A stretch of 51,022 nt of DNA from Chara braunii (Eukaryota > Streptophyta > Charophyceae > Charales > Characeae). Under the pieces are notes generated by a model. The model searched no databases, was not told the origin of the DNA, and worked only from the letters and a program-made list of their open reading frames with translations. Both the position numbers and the translations under genes were made by a program. Shown one piece after another: positions 18,909 to 30,300 of this stretch. The stretch lies in the NCBI GenBank assembly GCA_003427395.1, contig BFEA01001072.1, positions 74,459 to 125,480 of the forward strand, in the 5' to 3' direction. Position 1 is the stretch's first letter. Every line of letters begins with the position of its first letter.

Positions 18909-19696
18909 NNNNNNNNNNNNNNNNNNNNNNNNNNNNNNNNNNNNNNNNNNNNNNNNNNNNNNNNNNNNNNNNNNNNNNNNNNNNNNNNNNNNNNNNNNNN
19001 NNNNNNNNNNNNNNNNNNNNNNNNNNNNNNNNNNNNNNNNNNNNNNNNNNNNNNNNNNNNNNNNNNNNNNNNNNNNNNNNNNNNNNNNNNNNNNNNNNNN
19101 NNNNNNNNNNNNNNNNNNNNNNNNNNNNNNNNNNNNNNNNNNNNNNNNNNNNNNNNNNNNNNNNNNNNNNNNNNNNNNNNNNNNNNNNNNNNNNNNNNNN
19201 NNNNNNNNNNNNNNNNNNNNNNNNNNNNNNNNNNNNNNNNNNNNNNNNNNNNNNNNNNNNNNNNNNNNNNNNNNNNNNNNNNNNNNNNNNNNNNNNNNNN
19301 NNNNNNNNNNNNNNNNNNNNNNNNNNNNNNNNNNNNNNNNNNNNNNNNNNNNNNNNNNNNNNNNNNNNNNNNNNNNNNNNNNNNNNNNNNNNNNNNNNNN
19401 NNNNNNNNNNNNNNNNNNNNNNNNNNNNNNNNNNNNNNNNNNNNNNNNNNNNNNNNNNNNNNNNNNNNNNNNNNNNNNNNNNNNNNNNNNNNNNNNNNNN
19501 NNNNNNNNNNNNNNNNNNNNNNNNNNNNNNNNNNNNNNNNNNNNNNNNNNNNNNNNNNNNNNNNNNNNNNNNNNNNNNNNNNNNNNNNNNNNNNNNNNNN
19601 NNNNNNNNNNNNNNNNNNNNNNNNNNNNNNNNNNNNNNNNNNNNNNNNNNNNNNNNNNNNNNNNNNNNNNNNNNNNNNNNNNNNNNNNNNNNNNNN

Positions 19697-19739
<43 letters not shown>
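18821..19739. repeat. (TA)n microsatellite, assembly gap, (AC)n microsatellite
   Basis: (TA)n from about 18821 to 18908, Ns from 18909 to 19696, (AC)n from 19697 to 19739. The gap was evidently caused by the microsatellites. Open frames across it are artefacts of N translation. Confidence 0.98.
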
Positions 19740-19741
<2 letters not shown>

Positions 19742-19778
19742 CACACACTCACTCACTCACTTACTCACTCACTCACTC

Positions 19779-19813
<35 letters not shown>

Positions 19814-20074
19814 CCTTTTTTTAAGTTTTTGGTTTATTTATTTTCAGATTTCGCATCTTTGTTTTTTTTAAAACACCTCATTTCCCTTCAAAAAAAACAA
19901 ATCCAATTCTAAAAAAAATACAGGGTACTCAGTGACCATATATCTCATGGTAAAAAATGTCAAAAAAAAAATCCAACTTTTATTTATTTATTTTTTTAAT
20001 TATGTTTAAATCGATTTTTATTTTTGATTTTTAAAAAATCCTAAACAACGTCGGATTCCAAAACAAAAAATATA

Positions 20075-20105
20075 GGGGTGTAGGGTTTTCGAAGCCCTAC
20101 ACCCC
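20075..20105. repeat. Perfect inverted repeat (hairpin)
   Basis: GGGGTGTAGGG and CCCTACACCCC form 11-bp perfect arms around a 9-nt loop, inside the hAT-like element. It is followed by a T tract (20114-20127), so the arrangement resembles a hairpin-plus-T-run, but no function is shown. Confidence 0.8.
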
Positions 20106-20270
20106 CATGTCGTTTTTTTTTTTTTTTGAGTATTTTTAGGGGGGAAAAAAATATATTAAAAAAAACAGGCCGCGGACCGGGCCTTGTTGGCCGCGGCAGC
20201 GGCCGGGATTTTCGGCCGCAGCGGCCGAAATGCCCGCGGCTGCGGCCGCGGGTGTCACATAGCATACATG

Positions 20271-21299
20271 AGGTTGTCCTTTGAAACTCGAAGGTTGCCT
20301 TTTCGAACTCGGTTCAACAACAACTGATGGTGCACATGCGGCACCTGTGCAAATGCAAGAAAGAGTTAACAAAACACCCCCCACCCCCACACACCCCACC
20401 TCCCCCACCGGCCAGCCAACTCTCAGTACACTCCACTCTTGTTTTTCGTTATACAACGAGTTGTAGTATGTCATCCCATATCTTACATTCCTAAGCATGA
20501 TTTGTGTGTAGGTTATCCTGGTCAAATAGGTGAGAAAATGTTGCTATCATTGTAGTGCCTTAACTACATCCCTTTTTTTAACTTCGTAAACAGAAAACCT
20601 ACTTAACGAGGTGATAAGAGCACCGCCGATAAGTAGGCCCCGGCGTCGAAGGCTCCATCTATTGGTGGGGAGCCACACCTGCTGGAAATCGGGTCCAGCG
20701 TCCCTGTACAATGATCAAAATGTATCTGCTGGAAATCGGTCTCATGCCGGGCAAGGTATCATGCCCAATTTTGTTGATGACACCAGAAGTCGAAACCCTA
20801 GTTCTGATGTGATCAGTGTTCATGAGGGGAGACCCTAGTTACCTAGCATACCGTTTCTTCATATCGAGCAATACCACAAGCCCAGCCCTGTCAATCATCG
20901 AAGGATCAAGACCCAAGTACAGTTGTACTTTGTGTAATCTGTGGATCGAATCCAGCATCCCTATCCAGCAGTGCGTGAAGGGGCACTGGATACTTTCTTA
21001 CTCCTGGGAAGAATAACCCTCCTGCTTTACTTGGTGTAATCTGAGGATCGAATCCAACATCCCTATCTAGTAGTGCATGAAGGGGCACTGGATACTTCCT
21101 TACTCCTGGGAAGAATAGCCCTCCTGCTTTATACCCTATTCAATCTTGCGTGTAGATGATGGCATGAGAGAAACATAGCTCACCTCAGAACCAAAAATAA
21201 ACCCGTAATCATCCAACCCCGCATGAAGCCGCGTGAATGAGAGGTGAGGCCATGAGAGTTACAAGCCAATCAGCCATTAATCGACGAGGGGGAGAGCAT
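20271..21299. other. Intergenic: satellite remnant, shared short repeat, 102-bp tandem duplication
   Basis: No gene is seen. It starts with a satellite remnant (AGGTTGTC...). The block at about 20610-20705, including TCTATTGGTGGGGAGCCACA and CTGCTGGAAATCGGGTCCAG, recurs at about 42632-42720. Two units of about 102 bp (from about 20932 and 21034) repeat GATCGAATCC...GGGGCACTGGATACTT...CTCCTGGGAAGAATA. Confidence 0.6.
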
Positions 21300-22027
21300 C
21301 TATCCTATGCCCACCCAGTGCCGAAAAAGAGGAAACGAATCATCAGAGTAAACACGCCAGGCAGGAAAGGGGGGGGGGGGATGGTAGGTCGCACCTTCAA
21401 CCAAAAATCTGACCTCGTGAGCCCTAGCAAGGTCCCTATTCCCTTCCCCCCTCAATGTTGGCGGCATCTCTCCCTTGATGCGGAAAGGGCGTTTGGAGGC
21501 ACAATAAACCTTCCGCGCCCCGCTACTCTCGTAGATTTCATCACCGCCGACATCATGATCGTTATTGTAGATGTTGCTGTTGTTGTTGTTGTGGCGTTTG
21601 TTGTTGCTGATGTTGCAGTCATTGTTACTGTTATCGCCGTTGTTGTAAATTTTGTTGTCATGCTTCACACCTTCCTCGCCCATTACACCCAATCGATGTT
21701 CGCCATCATCATCGCAGTTGTTACCGGCGTCGTTGTTGTTGTTGTTGTTATTGTTGTTGACATCCTCCCCACCCTTCACACCAATCTCGCCCAACACCTG
21801 CCTCGCCTCCACCACAGCCACCACCTCTGCCGTAAACCCAGTGTTGTTGTTGTTGTTGTTGTTGTTCTTAGTGTTGTCAACCTCCCCGGCCATGTCACCG
21901 ATCTCGCCCATTGCCAGCCACTCCTCCACCACAGCCACCGGATCTGCCATGATCCTCTGTGCCACCTCCCAGTCACCTGCCTGGTTTCCATCGCCCTGCT
22001 GCAGATGAGTGTCAGTCTCGGCGCCAA
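21300..22027 (-). CDS. PRIMPOL: PrimPol last exon with Asn-rich repeats
   Basis: 728 bp from acceptor TTTCAAG|TTGGCG, in the right phase, to a TAG at 21300. It begins VGAETDTHLQQGDGNQAGDW and EVAQRIMADPVAVVEEWLAM. Then come two clear and one weaker repeats of an 'AVVE.....GEIG' block, each followed by a poly-Asn run encoded by (AAC)n microsatellites (21570-21870). The opening 'W..A......VE' resembles the acidic RPA-binding helix at the C-terminus of animal PrimPol, by analogy only. The tail after the repeats (about 21300-21500) has no recognisable domain, so an earlier splice or stop is possible. Confidence 0.6.
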
Positions 22028-22612
22028 CTTGAAAAGATAGCAAAAAGATTTCATCAATCAATTTTTCTTCCATCGCATTCTATGAGGGATCGTCAGCGAA
22101 AACCTCCTCATTATTCCTTATGCAGAACAAAGGGTTTTTCCATCGCATTCTATGGGGGATCGTCAACGAAAACCGCCTCATTATTCCTTATGCAGAAGAA
22201 AGGGTACCTGAATGACACACAGACAAATCAGCAATGGCAANAGTATCNNTGTATTACCANANANATTTCCCCACGGTTGTGCAATTTTATGCTACTGACT
22301 TTCTAAAAAACATTACTGCCACCTGTAAATTGGCAAACCTACCAACAAACAAGAGTTTTCTTACATTCTTCAACATAACATCTTAGAATACCTTTTGAAG
22401 CTGTTTTGAAACAATCATCTGGAATGTCGGTCTTCAATGAAGTACCTGATAACAAAAAACAAAAACGAAACACAATCACGAACAAAAATACACCATAAGA
22501 TTTTTTAACAACAACGTTATACAAGTGCAAAGCAAGCAACATACGTAAGCATAGTCCCTTCACAATAAAAGGTCCCTTCTTACCTTCCAATCATCATTGT
22601 CGGAGAGACAGA

Positions 22613-22670
<58 letters not shown>

Positions 22671-25600
22671 TGAGGCGATGAAGACTATGGGCGGCGGAGG
22701 AAGATGATGACGATGACGAGTAGGAGAAGGAGGCAGTAAAAGGGCAGGCGAAGGAGGTAGTAACCGAGGAGGAGGAGGAGAAGAAGTAGCAGATAGCAGC
22801 GAAGAAGGTACAACACGTCGTACGGCATGGGATAGCCATGGGATGCATGGCACAGCATGCCGATTGCTATCCATCCCCATTCTGTCCATATCCCCGTCCT
22901 GATCATGCATCCCGACTGCAAAGCTTCATAGGGATTGGAGTGCATAGAGTGAATGTCATCTCCACCGACAATATCAGTGCAGATGGAGTGCATAAAGTGA
23001 ATGTCATCTGTACCGACAATTCCGGTGTGAACAAGAGGGCTGCAAAAATTCTGCGTCGTCAGATGGATTTGGACATCGCAAAGATACCATCATGATGGCT
23101 TCCGTGTGCAGCGCACACCCTGAGCCTCCTCCTCAAGAACATCAAACCTTGAGTGGGTGTTGCCGATCAGGAAGCAGACCAAGACAATGGTGAAGTTTAT
23201 AAAGAACCACCATCGCATGGTTAGTCTGTATTCCAAATCATCTACGGATGACAAGAAGACCCTCATTCTCCCCACGGAAGTCGATCAATCAACTGACCCA
23301 TGCCAATCTATCAATCAATCAATCCATCAATCAATCTATCAATTAATCCATCAATCAATCCAGATACAAATGGAACGGGCACCCCAAAGACAACCAAAAA
23401 ACTGTCTAATTGTAAAGTTGCTTTAAAGTGTTGGACTGTCTCAACTCAAATGCTCTTGTTGTCTGCAAGAGGACAAAGACTTTCTGCTGGTGAAGCGGTT
23501 GGTCCCAACGAAAAGAGGCCATTGGACTGAAAGACTTCCTGCTGGTTCAGGCCGTGCATGTTTCCACATGCACGGATGCAGAAAAAAAAAACGAGACACA
23601 GATTTGGCCCGCCACCTGCCGGGCAGAACAAACTCTTAGGGACGTAACGTCCCCTTAGTGTTGTCGAGAGGCGGCCTCCAGCCGTGAGACACATAAGACA
23701 ACGACATAGAGTCAACTGCATTTGCAGTCCAATGCTCTGGACGTGATTACGGTCAGATTCGTCCAGGTCTGGCACAAGTTGATCTGACTGCAATTGTGGC
23801 CAGACGTGAATGAATCTGACTGCAATCACGTCTAGAGCTCTGGAGTGAGCCCTTGGCTAGGATGTACTAGGGTTTAAACCACCTGTTTCCCCACCTTTGA
23901 AAAATTACACCTTTTGGTGATTCTTGTAGGCCACAAGGGGGGACGGGAAGGTTAAGTTGATCAGGGCTCGTGGTAAAGGCTCGTGCAACATTTTGGATGT
24001 AGGACGACCCCGCAGAGTACCAAATGACCTTTGAGGCTTTGGCGCATTCCCACTGAACATACCAGCAGATGAAAAAGTACATTTGTTGAACCAACAAGGT
24101 TAGTGCAAGGAATGAGCCCTTACAGGGCCCTTATCAGACATACAACTATTCTGGGTTGCGGCCCCTAGCAAGCCTCTGCCCGCCGTAAGTGAAGTCGAGC
24201 CTGAAAATCCACATGAGGCCTGTTGTTGACATATTTTCAATATGTGGGTACTTAGAGAGTTGCAGCACACCAGTTGGTTACCGAGCAACGTGCGCCTCCA
24301 GGCTCTTTCCAGAAGCAAAGCCTCTGCCTGTGTATCAGTTGAAGGTGAAGCCCCCCTCTCCCCAAACCAACCACAACCCCCCAGACCCACCCGGAAGGTT
24401 GACACCCCTCCCACCGCAGCTGGATGGCGGGTACAAGGCTGGACGATCGATATGAGGGGGGCAAAAAAGAACCTGGATTTGCAGAGGTCCAGGTGGGTGC
24501 TGAAAGTTAGCCTTGTTTGAAGGCTGCCACCCCCTCACCCCCGAATCCGGGGTTGGGGGCTGCCTACACCTTAGTTCTGCAGGCAAGCTTTGTCACGTTA
24601 CAAGGCTAACAGACAATCGAAGCACCTTTGACCTTCAGACAGGCTGGACCTAAAACTGTACAGGTCGACACTTTACTCCAGCCTTGAACAATGTATTATC
24701 TTGACTGCATGAATGATCCCAGTACATCCACTCAAAAACAAACACTATATTATTAATTATTATTGAAAACCAAAAAAAAAATCGGAGAATAAGAAGTGGC
24801 AAGCCTTGGACGTCATTTTGTGTGCTCCATACCTTTACATTCTTTATCATGACACTTGAAATTACTGGTTCTTGCTCTGCAATTCACAATACACATCACT
24901 ACGACCACAAACAACAGATAAATGCAAATTTTTACATAAATGAGTTCTCCATGTTTAATGTTCAATGAGAACTGATCAGTGGGAATTGAAAATTTCAATG
25001 TTCCCACGGGATCAAAGCGGGATTCGGCAGAAGACTCATGGTTATGTCAACAACCTTAAAAGCACAACGACAAATGAAGAAGCACACCAAAAGTGAACAC
25101 ACTGAAGTCTTGTGACGAAGAAAACCCAACTCCTTGCCTCAAGTCATCGAAAAAACAAGAATGTACCACCTCTGCTATGATCTGAACTGTGCAACCAGTT
25201 TCTTACTGTTTGTGAACATCCAATCCTACTTTTTCTGTGACTCATCTCTCCTTCCACCTTCCGAGCAATGCTTTTTCACCAACATAAGGTATATACCGCG
25301 AGCCCCCACAATGCTTTCCTACTACCCTTAACCATAGACTTAGCAAAACCCACTATGCTAGGAGCAGCTTTGTATGACTGAGAGTCCACCCTCTAAGTAC
25401 TCCTTTTTATACAGTCACTAGATTCTTAGCATAATAAGAGCAAGGAAATTGATTAAAAAAAAAAGAAACTCACCACTGTTCCGCGAATGCTCGCGACCAA
25501 TGTAACTGCAATAACGTGTTCCTAGCAGGTGGAACACAATATTCCACGTCCCAGGGTAGATTGTCACTTCACGTATAGAACCTGTTCACAAAAGAAAAAG

Positions 25601-26967
25601 AAAAAAAAATTCATACCGCTGCATAGCTAAGGCAAAAGAGGAAATAACTTAATGTATGCAGGCTACGGTTAAACATGAAGAAATTTCAAGTCATAAAATT
25701 CAAAATCTAGGTCACCAGATTGGCCTGAGACAACTTGTACAACGGTTACAGGGCCCCCCCCCCCCCCCCCCCCCCGCCCCCCCCAAAAAACAAATATATA
25801 TATATATAATATATTAATATATATGCATCAATATATATATATATATACAATATATATATATACATTATATATATATATTATATATATCGTCACAAACAGA
25901 ACTGCCCGGTAACATCGTAGGAAGAGAGAGAGAAGAGGACAACAATATATATATATATATAATTTGCAGAAAAGGAAAAAAGGATAACAGACGAGGGGCT
26001 GTGACATACTGTTTCATCGGATATATCATCAATCTGAGTCACCCAGTCAACCGTAGACAGAGGGAGAGAACAGGAACACAAACGAGGGGCTGTGACACTC
26101 TGTTCTGTCAAAGTTTCACCAACTCATCAGGAGGCTGAACCCTCTTCAGTCTGTAGAATCCCCTAGTTGATTGCACCATAACTGACAATCCACCTTAATC
26201 CCGGTTGTGGTAAAGCATCAATGACAGCACTATATATATATCCCTAATCCTTCTAAAGGAAAAAGCGCTCCTCATGTAACGCCTCTTGTGACCCTGCATG
26301 TACAATGTTTGGTAGGGGGGACGGGGCGCGGGGGCCGAAGGTGAAGGCAGAGGCAGGGGGGAGTTGGACTAATATTCGAATACAAACACATATTAGCAGG
26401 CCGGGCAGGAGGGGGAGAAAGGAGGAGGGTTAGGATGGCTACAACCACGACGAGGAGAAGCCGGAGGATAATACACAGGAGGAGGATGGGCGTGAACGAA
26501 AGGAGCAGCAGTCGGATGAGAAGAAATGGACAACAACGAAGATGATGAGCGTCAAATGTACGAGCGGGAGTACTGAAGTAAGGACAAGCAGAAGAGGGAG
26601 GATGAGGAATGATAGGAGTGGCAAGAGATAGAGTGTGACCAGGATGGGAGAGATGATGGCTAGGAGGAGCAGGGGAGGAGGAGGGGAGGAGGGGGAGGGG
26701 TCGAATAAGGAGCAGGATGATCGGGCCTCACTTTTTCTTTTGAAAGTGAGATGGAGAGAGACAGATACGGAGAGAGTGAGAAAGAGCGAGAGAGAGGGAG
26801 GGAGGATGATTTTGCTTCAACTCTTGTTCGTCAAACCTGGTAGTACATGTGGGGTAGGCAAAGGGTAGGGGCCAGACCAAGGATAGAGGCATGAACAAGT
26901 TTGGCGATTGAACAAGAAGCGTATGACCAGGCCTCCGGTTCTTTTTTTTTTTTTTTTTTTTATTTTT

Positions 26968-27031
<64 letters not shown>

Positions 27032-27278
27032 GTGTGTGGCTGTGTGTGTGTGAGAGAGAGAGAGAGGGAGAGGATGATTGTGTTTCCTGTCCTCTTGATC
27101 ACTCGTAGTAGGAGATTGGGGGTAGGCAAGGGATTGGGGGTAGGCAAGGGATAGGGGGCAGGAACAAGTGTCAGGTTTGCCGTCGGCATAGCAACGACGG
27201 GCCGACTTATATAAATAGTTGTTTTTTTATAAATTAAATATTCAAAAATATATATACAGCCCTGGGCTTAGCAACGAC

Positions 27279-27316
<38 letters not shown>

Positions 27317-30300
27317 GAGAGAGAGGATGACTGTGTTTCCTGTCCTGTAGATCACTCGTAGTAGGAGATTGGGGGTAGGCAAGGGATAGGGGGCAGGAAC
27401 AGGTTTGTCGTCGGCATAGCAACGACGGACCGACTTCTATACACAGTTATTTTTTTCTAAATCAGAAATTTAAAAATATATGTACTGCACTGGGCATAGC
27501 AACGACGGACCATTTTGTATACACAATTTTTTTTTTTCACTTTTTATTTGGTAAACTACTATACCCCGATTTGAATCCAAGGCCAAAGTTGTCGACTACC
27601 TTTTTTTGCATAACATAGTTTTTTAATAAGATATTTAAATATATATATATATATATATATATAGTCAAACAGAGCTGCCCGATAAACCGTAGGCAGAGAG
27701 GAAGATAATCCACCTTAACCCTAGTTGTGGTTAAGCATCAACGACTGCCTGACAATTGATACTCTGAGGTGGGCACCAACCACTGCCCTCAAGGTACCTG
27801 TGACGAAAATCAAAGTAGACTATGACTCACCCACACCAGATGGAAAGCTCTACAGACTGTCGGTTCACACCCGATCACAAGCAAGCAAAACACCCACAAA
27901 ACAAAGAAAGGTCTGTCACAGCCAAAAATACACTCCAGACACGCTGTTGGCACTAGAGGCACAGCATGGCCGCGTAGTGTATCGTTTTTGGCAGGGACCT
28001 TTTTTGTGGCCCTTGCCTGATCGCACACCCCGGACAACTACTCAGGTGGCCCAATTGGTAGCCCGGTTGAAAATGAAATATACCTATGAAATGAGGGCAA
28101 CTCACATTTTTTTGTCGATGCACAACACGTGCTTGCTAATGATATGACAAAAGTATCAAGTGCAGGAAACGGTGAAGACTGCAACGTGATACGCTGACCT
28201 CGAACGCCGAAGTGCTCAAACACTTTTTCCAAATCTCCAACATCAAGAGGGTGTTGTTCAGAAGACTACAAAAAAATACAAATTGTCAACATTGAAATTT
28301 ACATCACAGTTTAGTATGCAATCTCAAAGCAACTAGATATCTTTGGGAATAGAGAGGAGAAAGAAGAGTAAGGATGAAACCCAAGCTCTCAGAAACCTGA
28401 CTAAGCACTAGATGCAACACTCTCAGACATTATGCATCCAAGATCTTAGGTTCAAGACAAACTCGTCATAACCTATCCCATACTAAACTTTGTAGGATTG
28501 AGCTTATCGTATATTGATTTTGAAGCCCTCCCACGTTTTTTAGCCTTTTTTTTTGTCACCGTGAGCAAATTTCGTTTTGCTTGAAGTTGGACTTCTAATA
28601 CCAAATGAGGTACGAATTGCAGTCATATGTCCTTAAGGACGTCCATTAGAATTTGAACAACACACATGTAAGGATAACAGATATAAATAATAAAAAAAAA
28701 GTCTAAAATTTAAAAAAAAATGATGTACAATTATGAAGTACTTTAGTTTACCTCGGCATGCAAAGCGTTGTCAAGCACTTCAGCAGTCTTTGAACTTTGT
28801 GCACAAGCACTTCCTTCAGATCCCCCTGATTCACAAAAAAACTCAGTGATAAAAATTTTTCTCAGCTCCGTAACATTGTCAATCTGCACAGCAAAACCCA
28901 GCGCAGGTAGAAGCGCAATCAAGGAGCTTGCAATGGCTGTTGCAAAGAGACCAACACATGGAAAGAAACTTTTATGAAAAGGGAGCAATTCCAATTCGAA
29001 CGATTGATGCAATGAAGTGAAGTAAAGACAGTGGTCACAACTAAAAAGTACAAGAGCAGTTTTCTTATTTGTTGCTAAGAAAATACTTTGTTTTCCCCAT
29101 AATATCATATAGGCATGAAGTAGGTGACGACCAGACAAGCATGTAGGGTGCAAACAATGTAAAAGACAATCGACCTCGTTTCCCAGGAAACAAGTAACAT
29201 GGTGAAAAAACCTACAAGAAGAGAATGATAAACATGGTTGCGAAACAAAATTCGAAATAGCATACCGTGAATGACGCAGTACCGAAGTTTCCAGTTGGCT
29301 CCAAGAAAGATGAACAAGCTGCTTTGGTGGAAAACGGAAGCCTCATTAGTTGTTTCGATCTATAAACATTTTTGTCCATGAAAAGAGACTCTCCCTTTGA
29401 TGTGGCTACATACAGATCATTATATGATTGAAACTTGTATCTGTTGCAGTCGATGTAGTTGCAGACCTGGTCAAATACACCGAAAAGTTCGAAAACACAT
29501 ACAGAGGTGCAACAAAAAAGTGAAAAATACATCACTCAAATTTATGAAAAGTGTAACTCAAATTATGATTAGTGGACGTCCCGGCCGCAGGTCTCCGTTG
29601 GACTTCCATTACACTTGTTGTCCGGGATCCCGGACAAAAAAAATTCAGGTTACTTGAACAAAAAAACACAAGGGCATGTGCTGCATGTGCAGCAAAGTGC
29701 AGCAGTTGATGCAGCACCTGACGCAACAACAAACAAGGCACCTGGTGCTGCAGGAGATGCATATGCCGCCGCGGAGCTGATGCACCTGCCGCTGCCGCAT
29801 GAGCAGCAACTGCAGCAGAAGCTGCAGAACTCGCAAAAAAAGAGGAAAAAATAACAAGCTGTTGCAGCAGACATTTGGCCTAGTTGTCCGGTTGGACAAT
29901 CTGGAATATGCGGGGGGTTAGTGACATCCGCCGTGGCTACCTAGGTTCAAACTTTTTTTCTCTCTTCTTTTTTCCACTGGAATACTTCACACAGTGTCAA
30001 TTCACCCATAGTGTGTATCTATCGACTTGACTAGCACTTCGGAGACAAATGCACTTCCCAAGCCAACCTACCTCACGGTGCTGTCCATATCCTAACTACG
30101 ACAATGAAGCTGGAGCTCAAAATGAAAATGTCAATGTTTTGCAGCAGCGTGGAGTCTTTTTGCTCCAAGTCATGAACACATTGCCTTCCTGAAGCTCTGG
30201 TGACCTTTCTCATTCACTGATCTCGCTGGCACAAGTACCGCACTCTCTGTATGGTACAAGCAGAGCACTGTAGCTCATTGCTTCAATACAACACTGTAGC

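Larger units (their letters stand above)
18596..20262. mobile_element. hAT-like non-autonomous DNA transposon inserted in the satellite
   Basis: The element is flanked by a perfect 8-bp direct repeat CATACATG (18588-18595 and 20263-20270) that is part of the satellite unit, so it is a target-site duplication. The left end CCACGTGGCACGCTCGGCCG and the inverted right end CTATGTGACACCCGCGGCCG agree at about 21 of the first 27 positions. Subterminal regions on both sides are very GC-rich with many CGGCCG motifs. Inside are a (TA)n tract, a 788-base gap, an (AC)n tract and AT-rich sequence. No transposase is visible outside the gap. The 8-bp duplication fits hAT; the superfamily is inferred. Confidence 0.75.

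Noticed and set aside
18668-19871. Long open frames on both strands (over 300 codons)
   Set aside because: They consist of translated Ns flanked by (TA)n and (AC)n microsatellites.
21237-22040. Plus-strand 267-codon Val-rich protein
   Set aside because: It is the antisense of the (AAC)n/(GTT)n-containing PrimPol last exon; the Val runs come from the microsatellite.
26728-27189. His/Thr-repeat protein on the minus strand
   Set aside because: Encoded by the (GT)n/(CA)n microsatellite.
28743-29153. Membrane protein with a hydrophobic segment (minus strand)
   Set aside because: The hydrophobic stretch is the pyrimidine tract before the acceptor at 28883; only the last 44 codons are exon.
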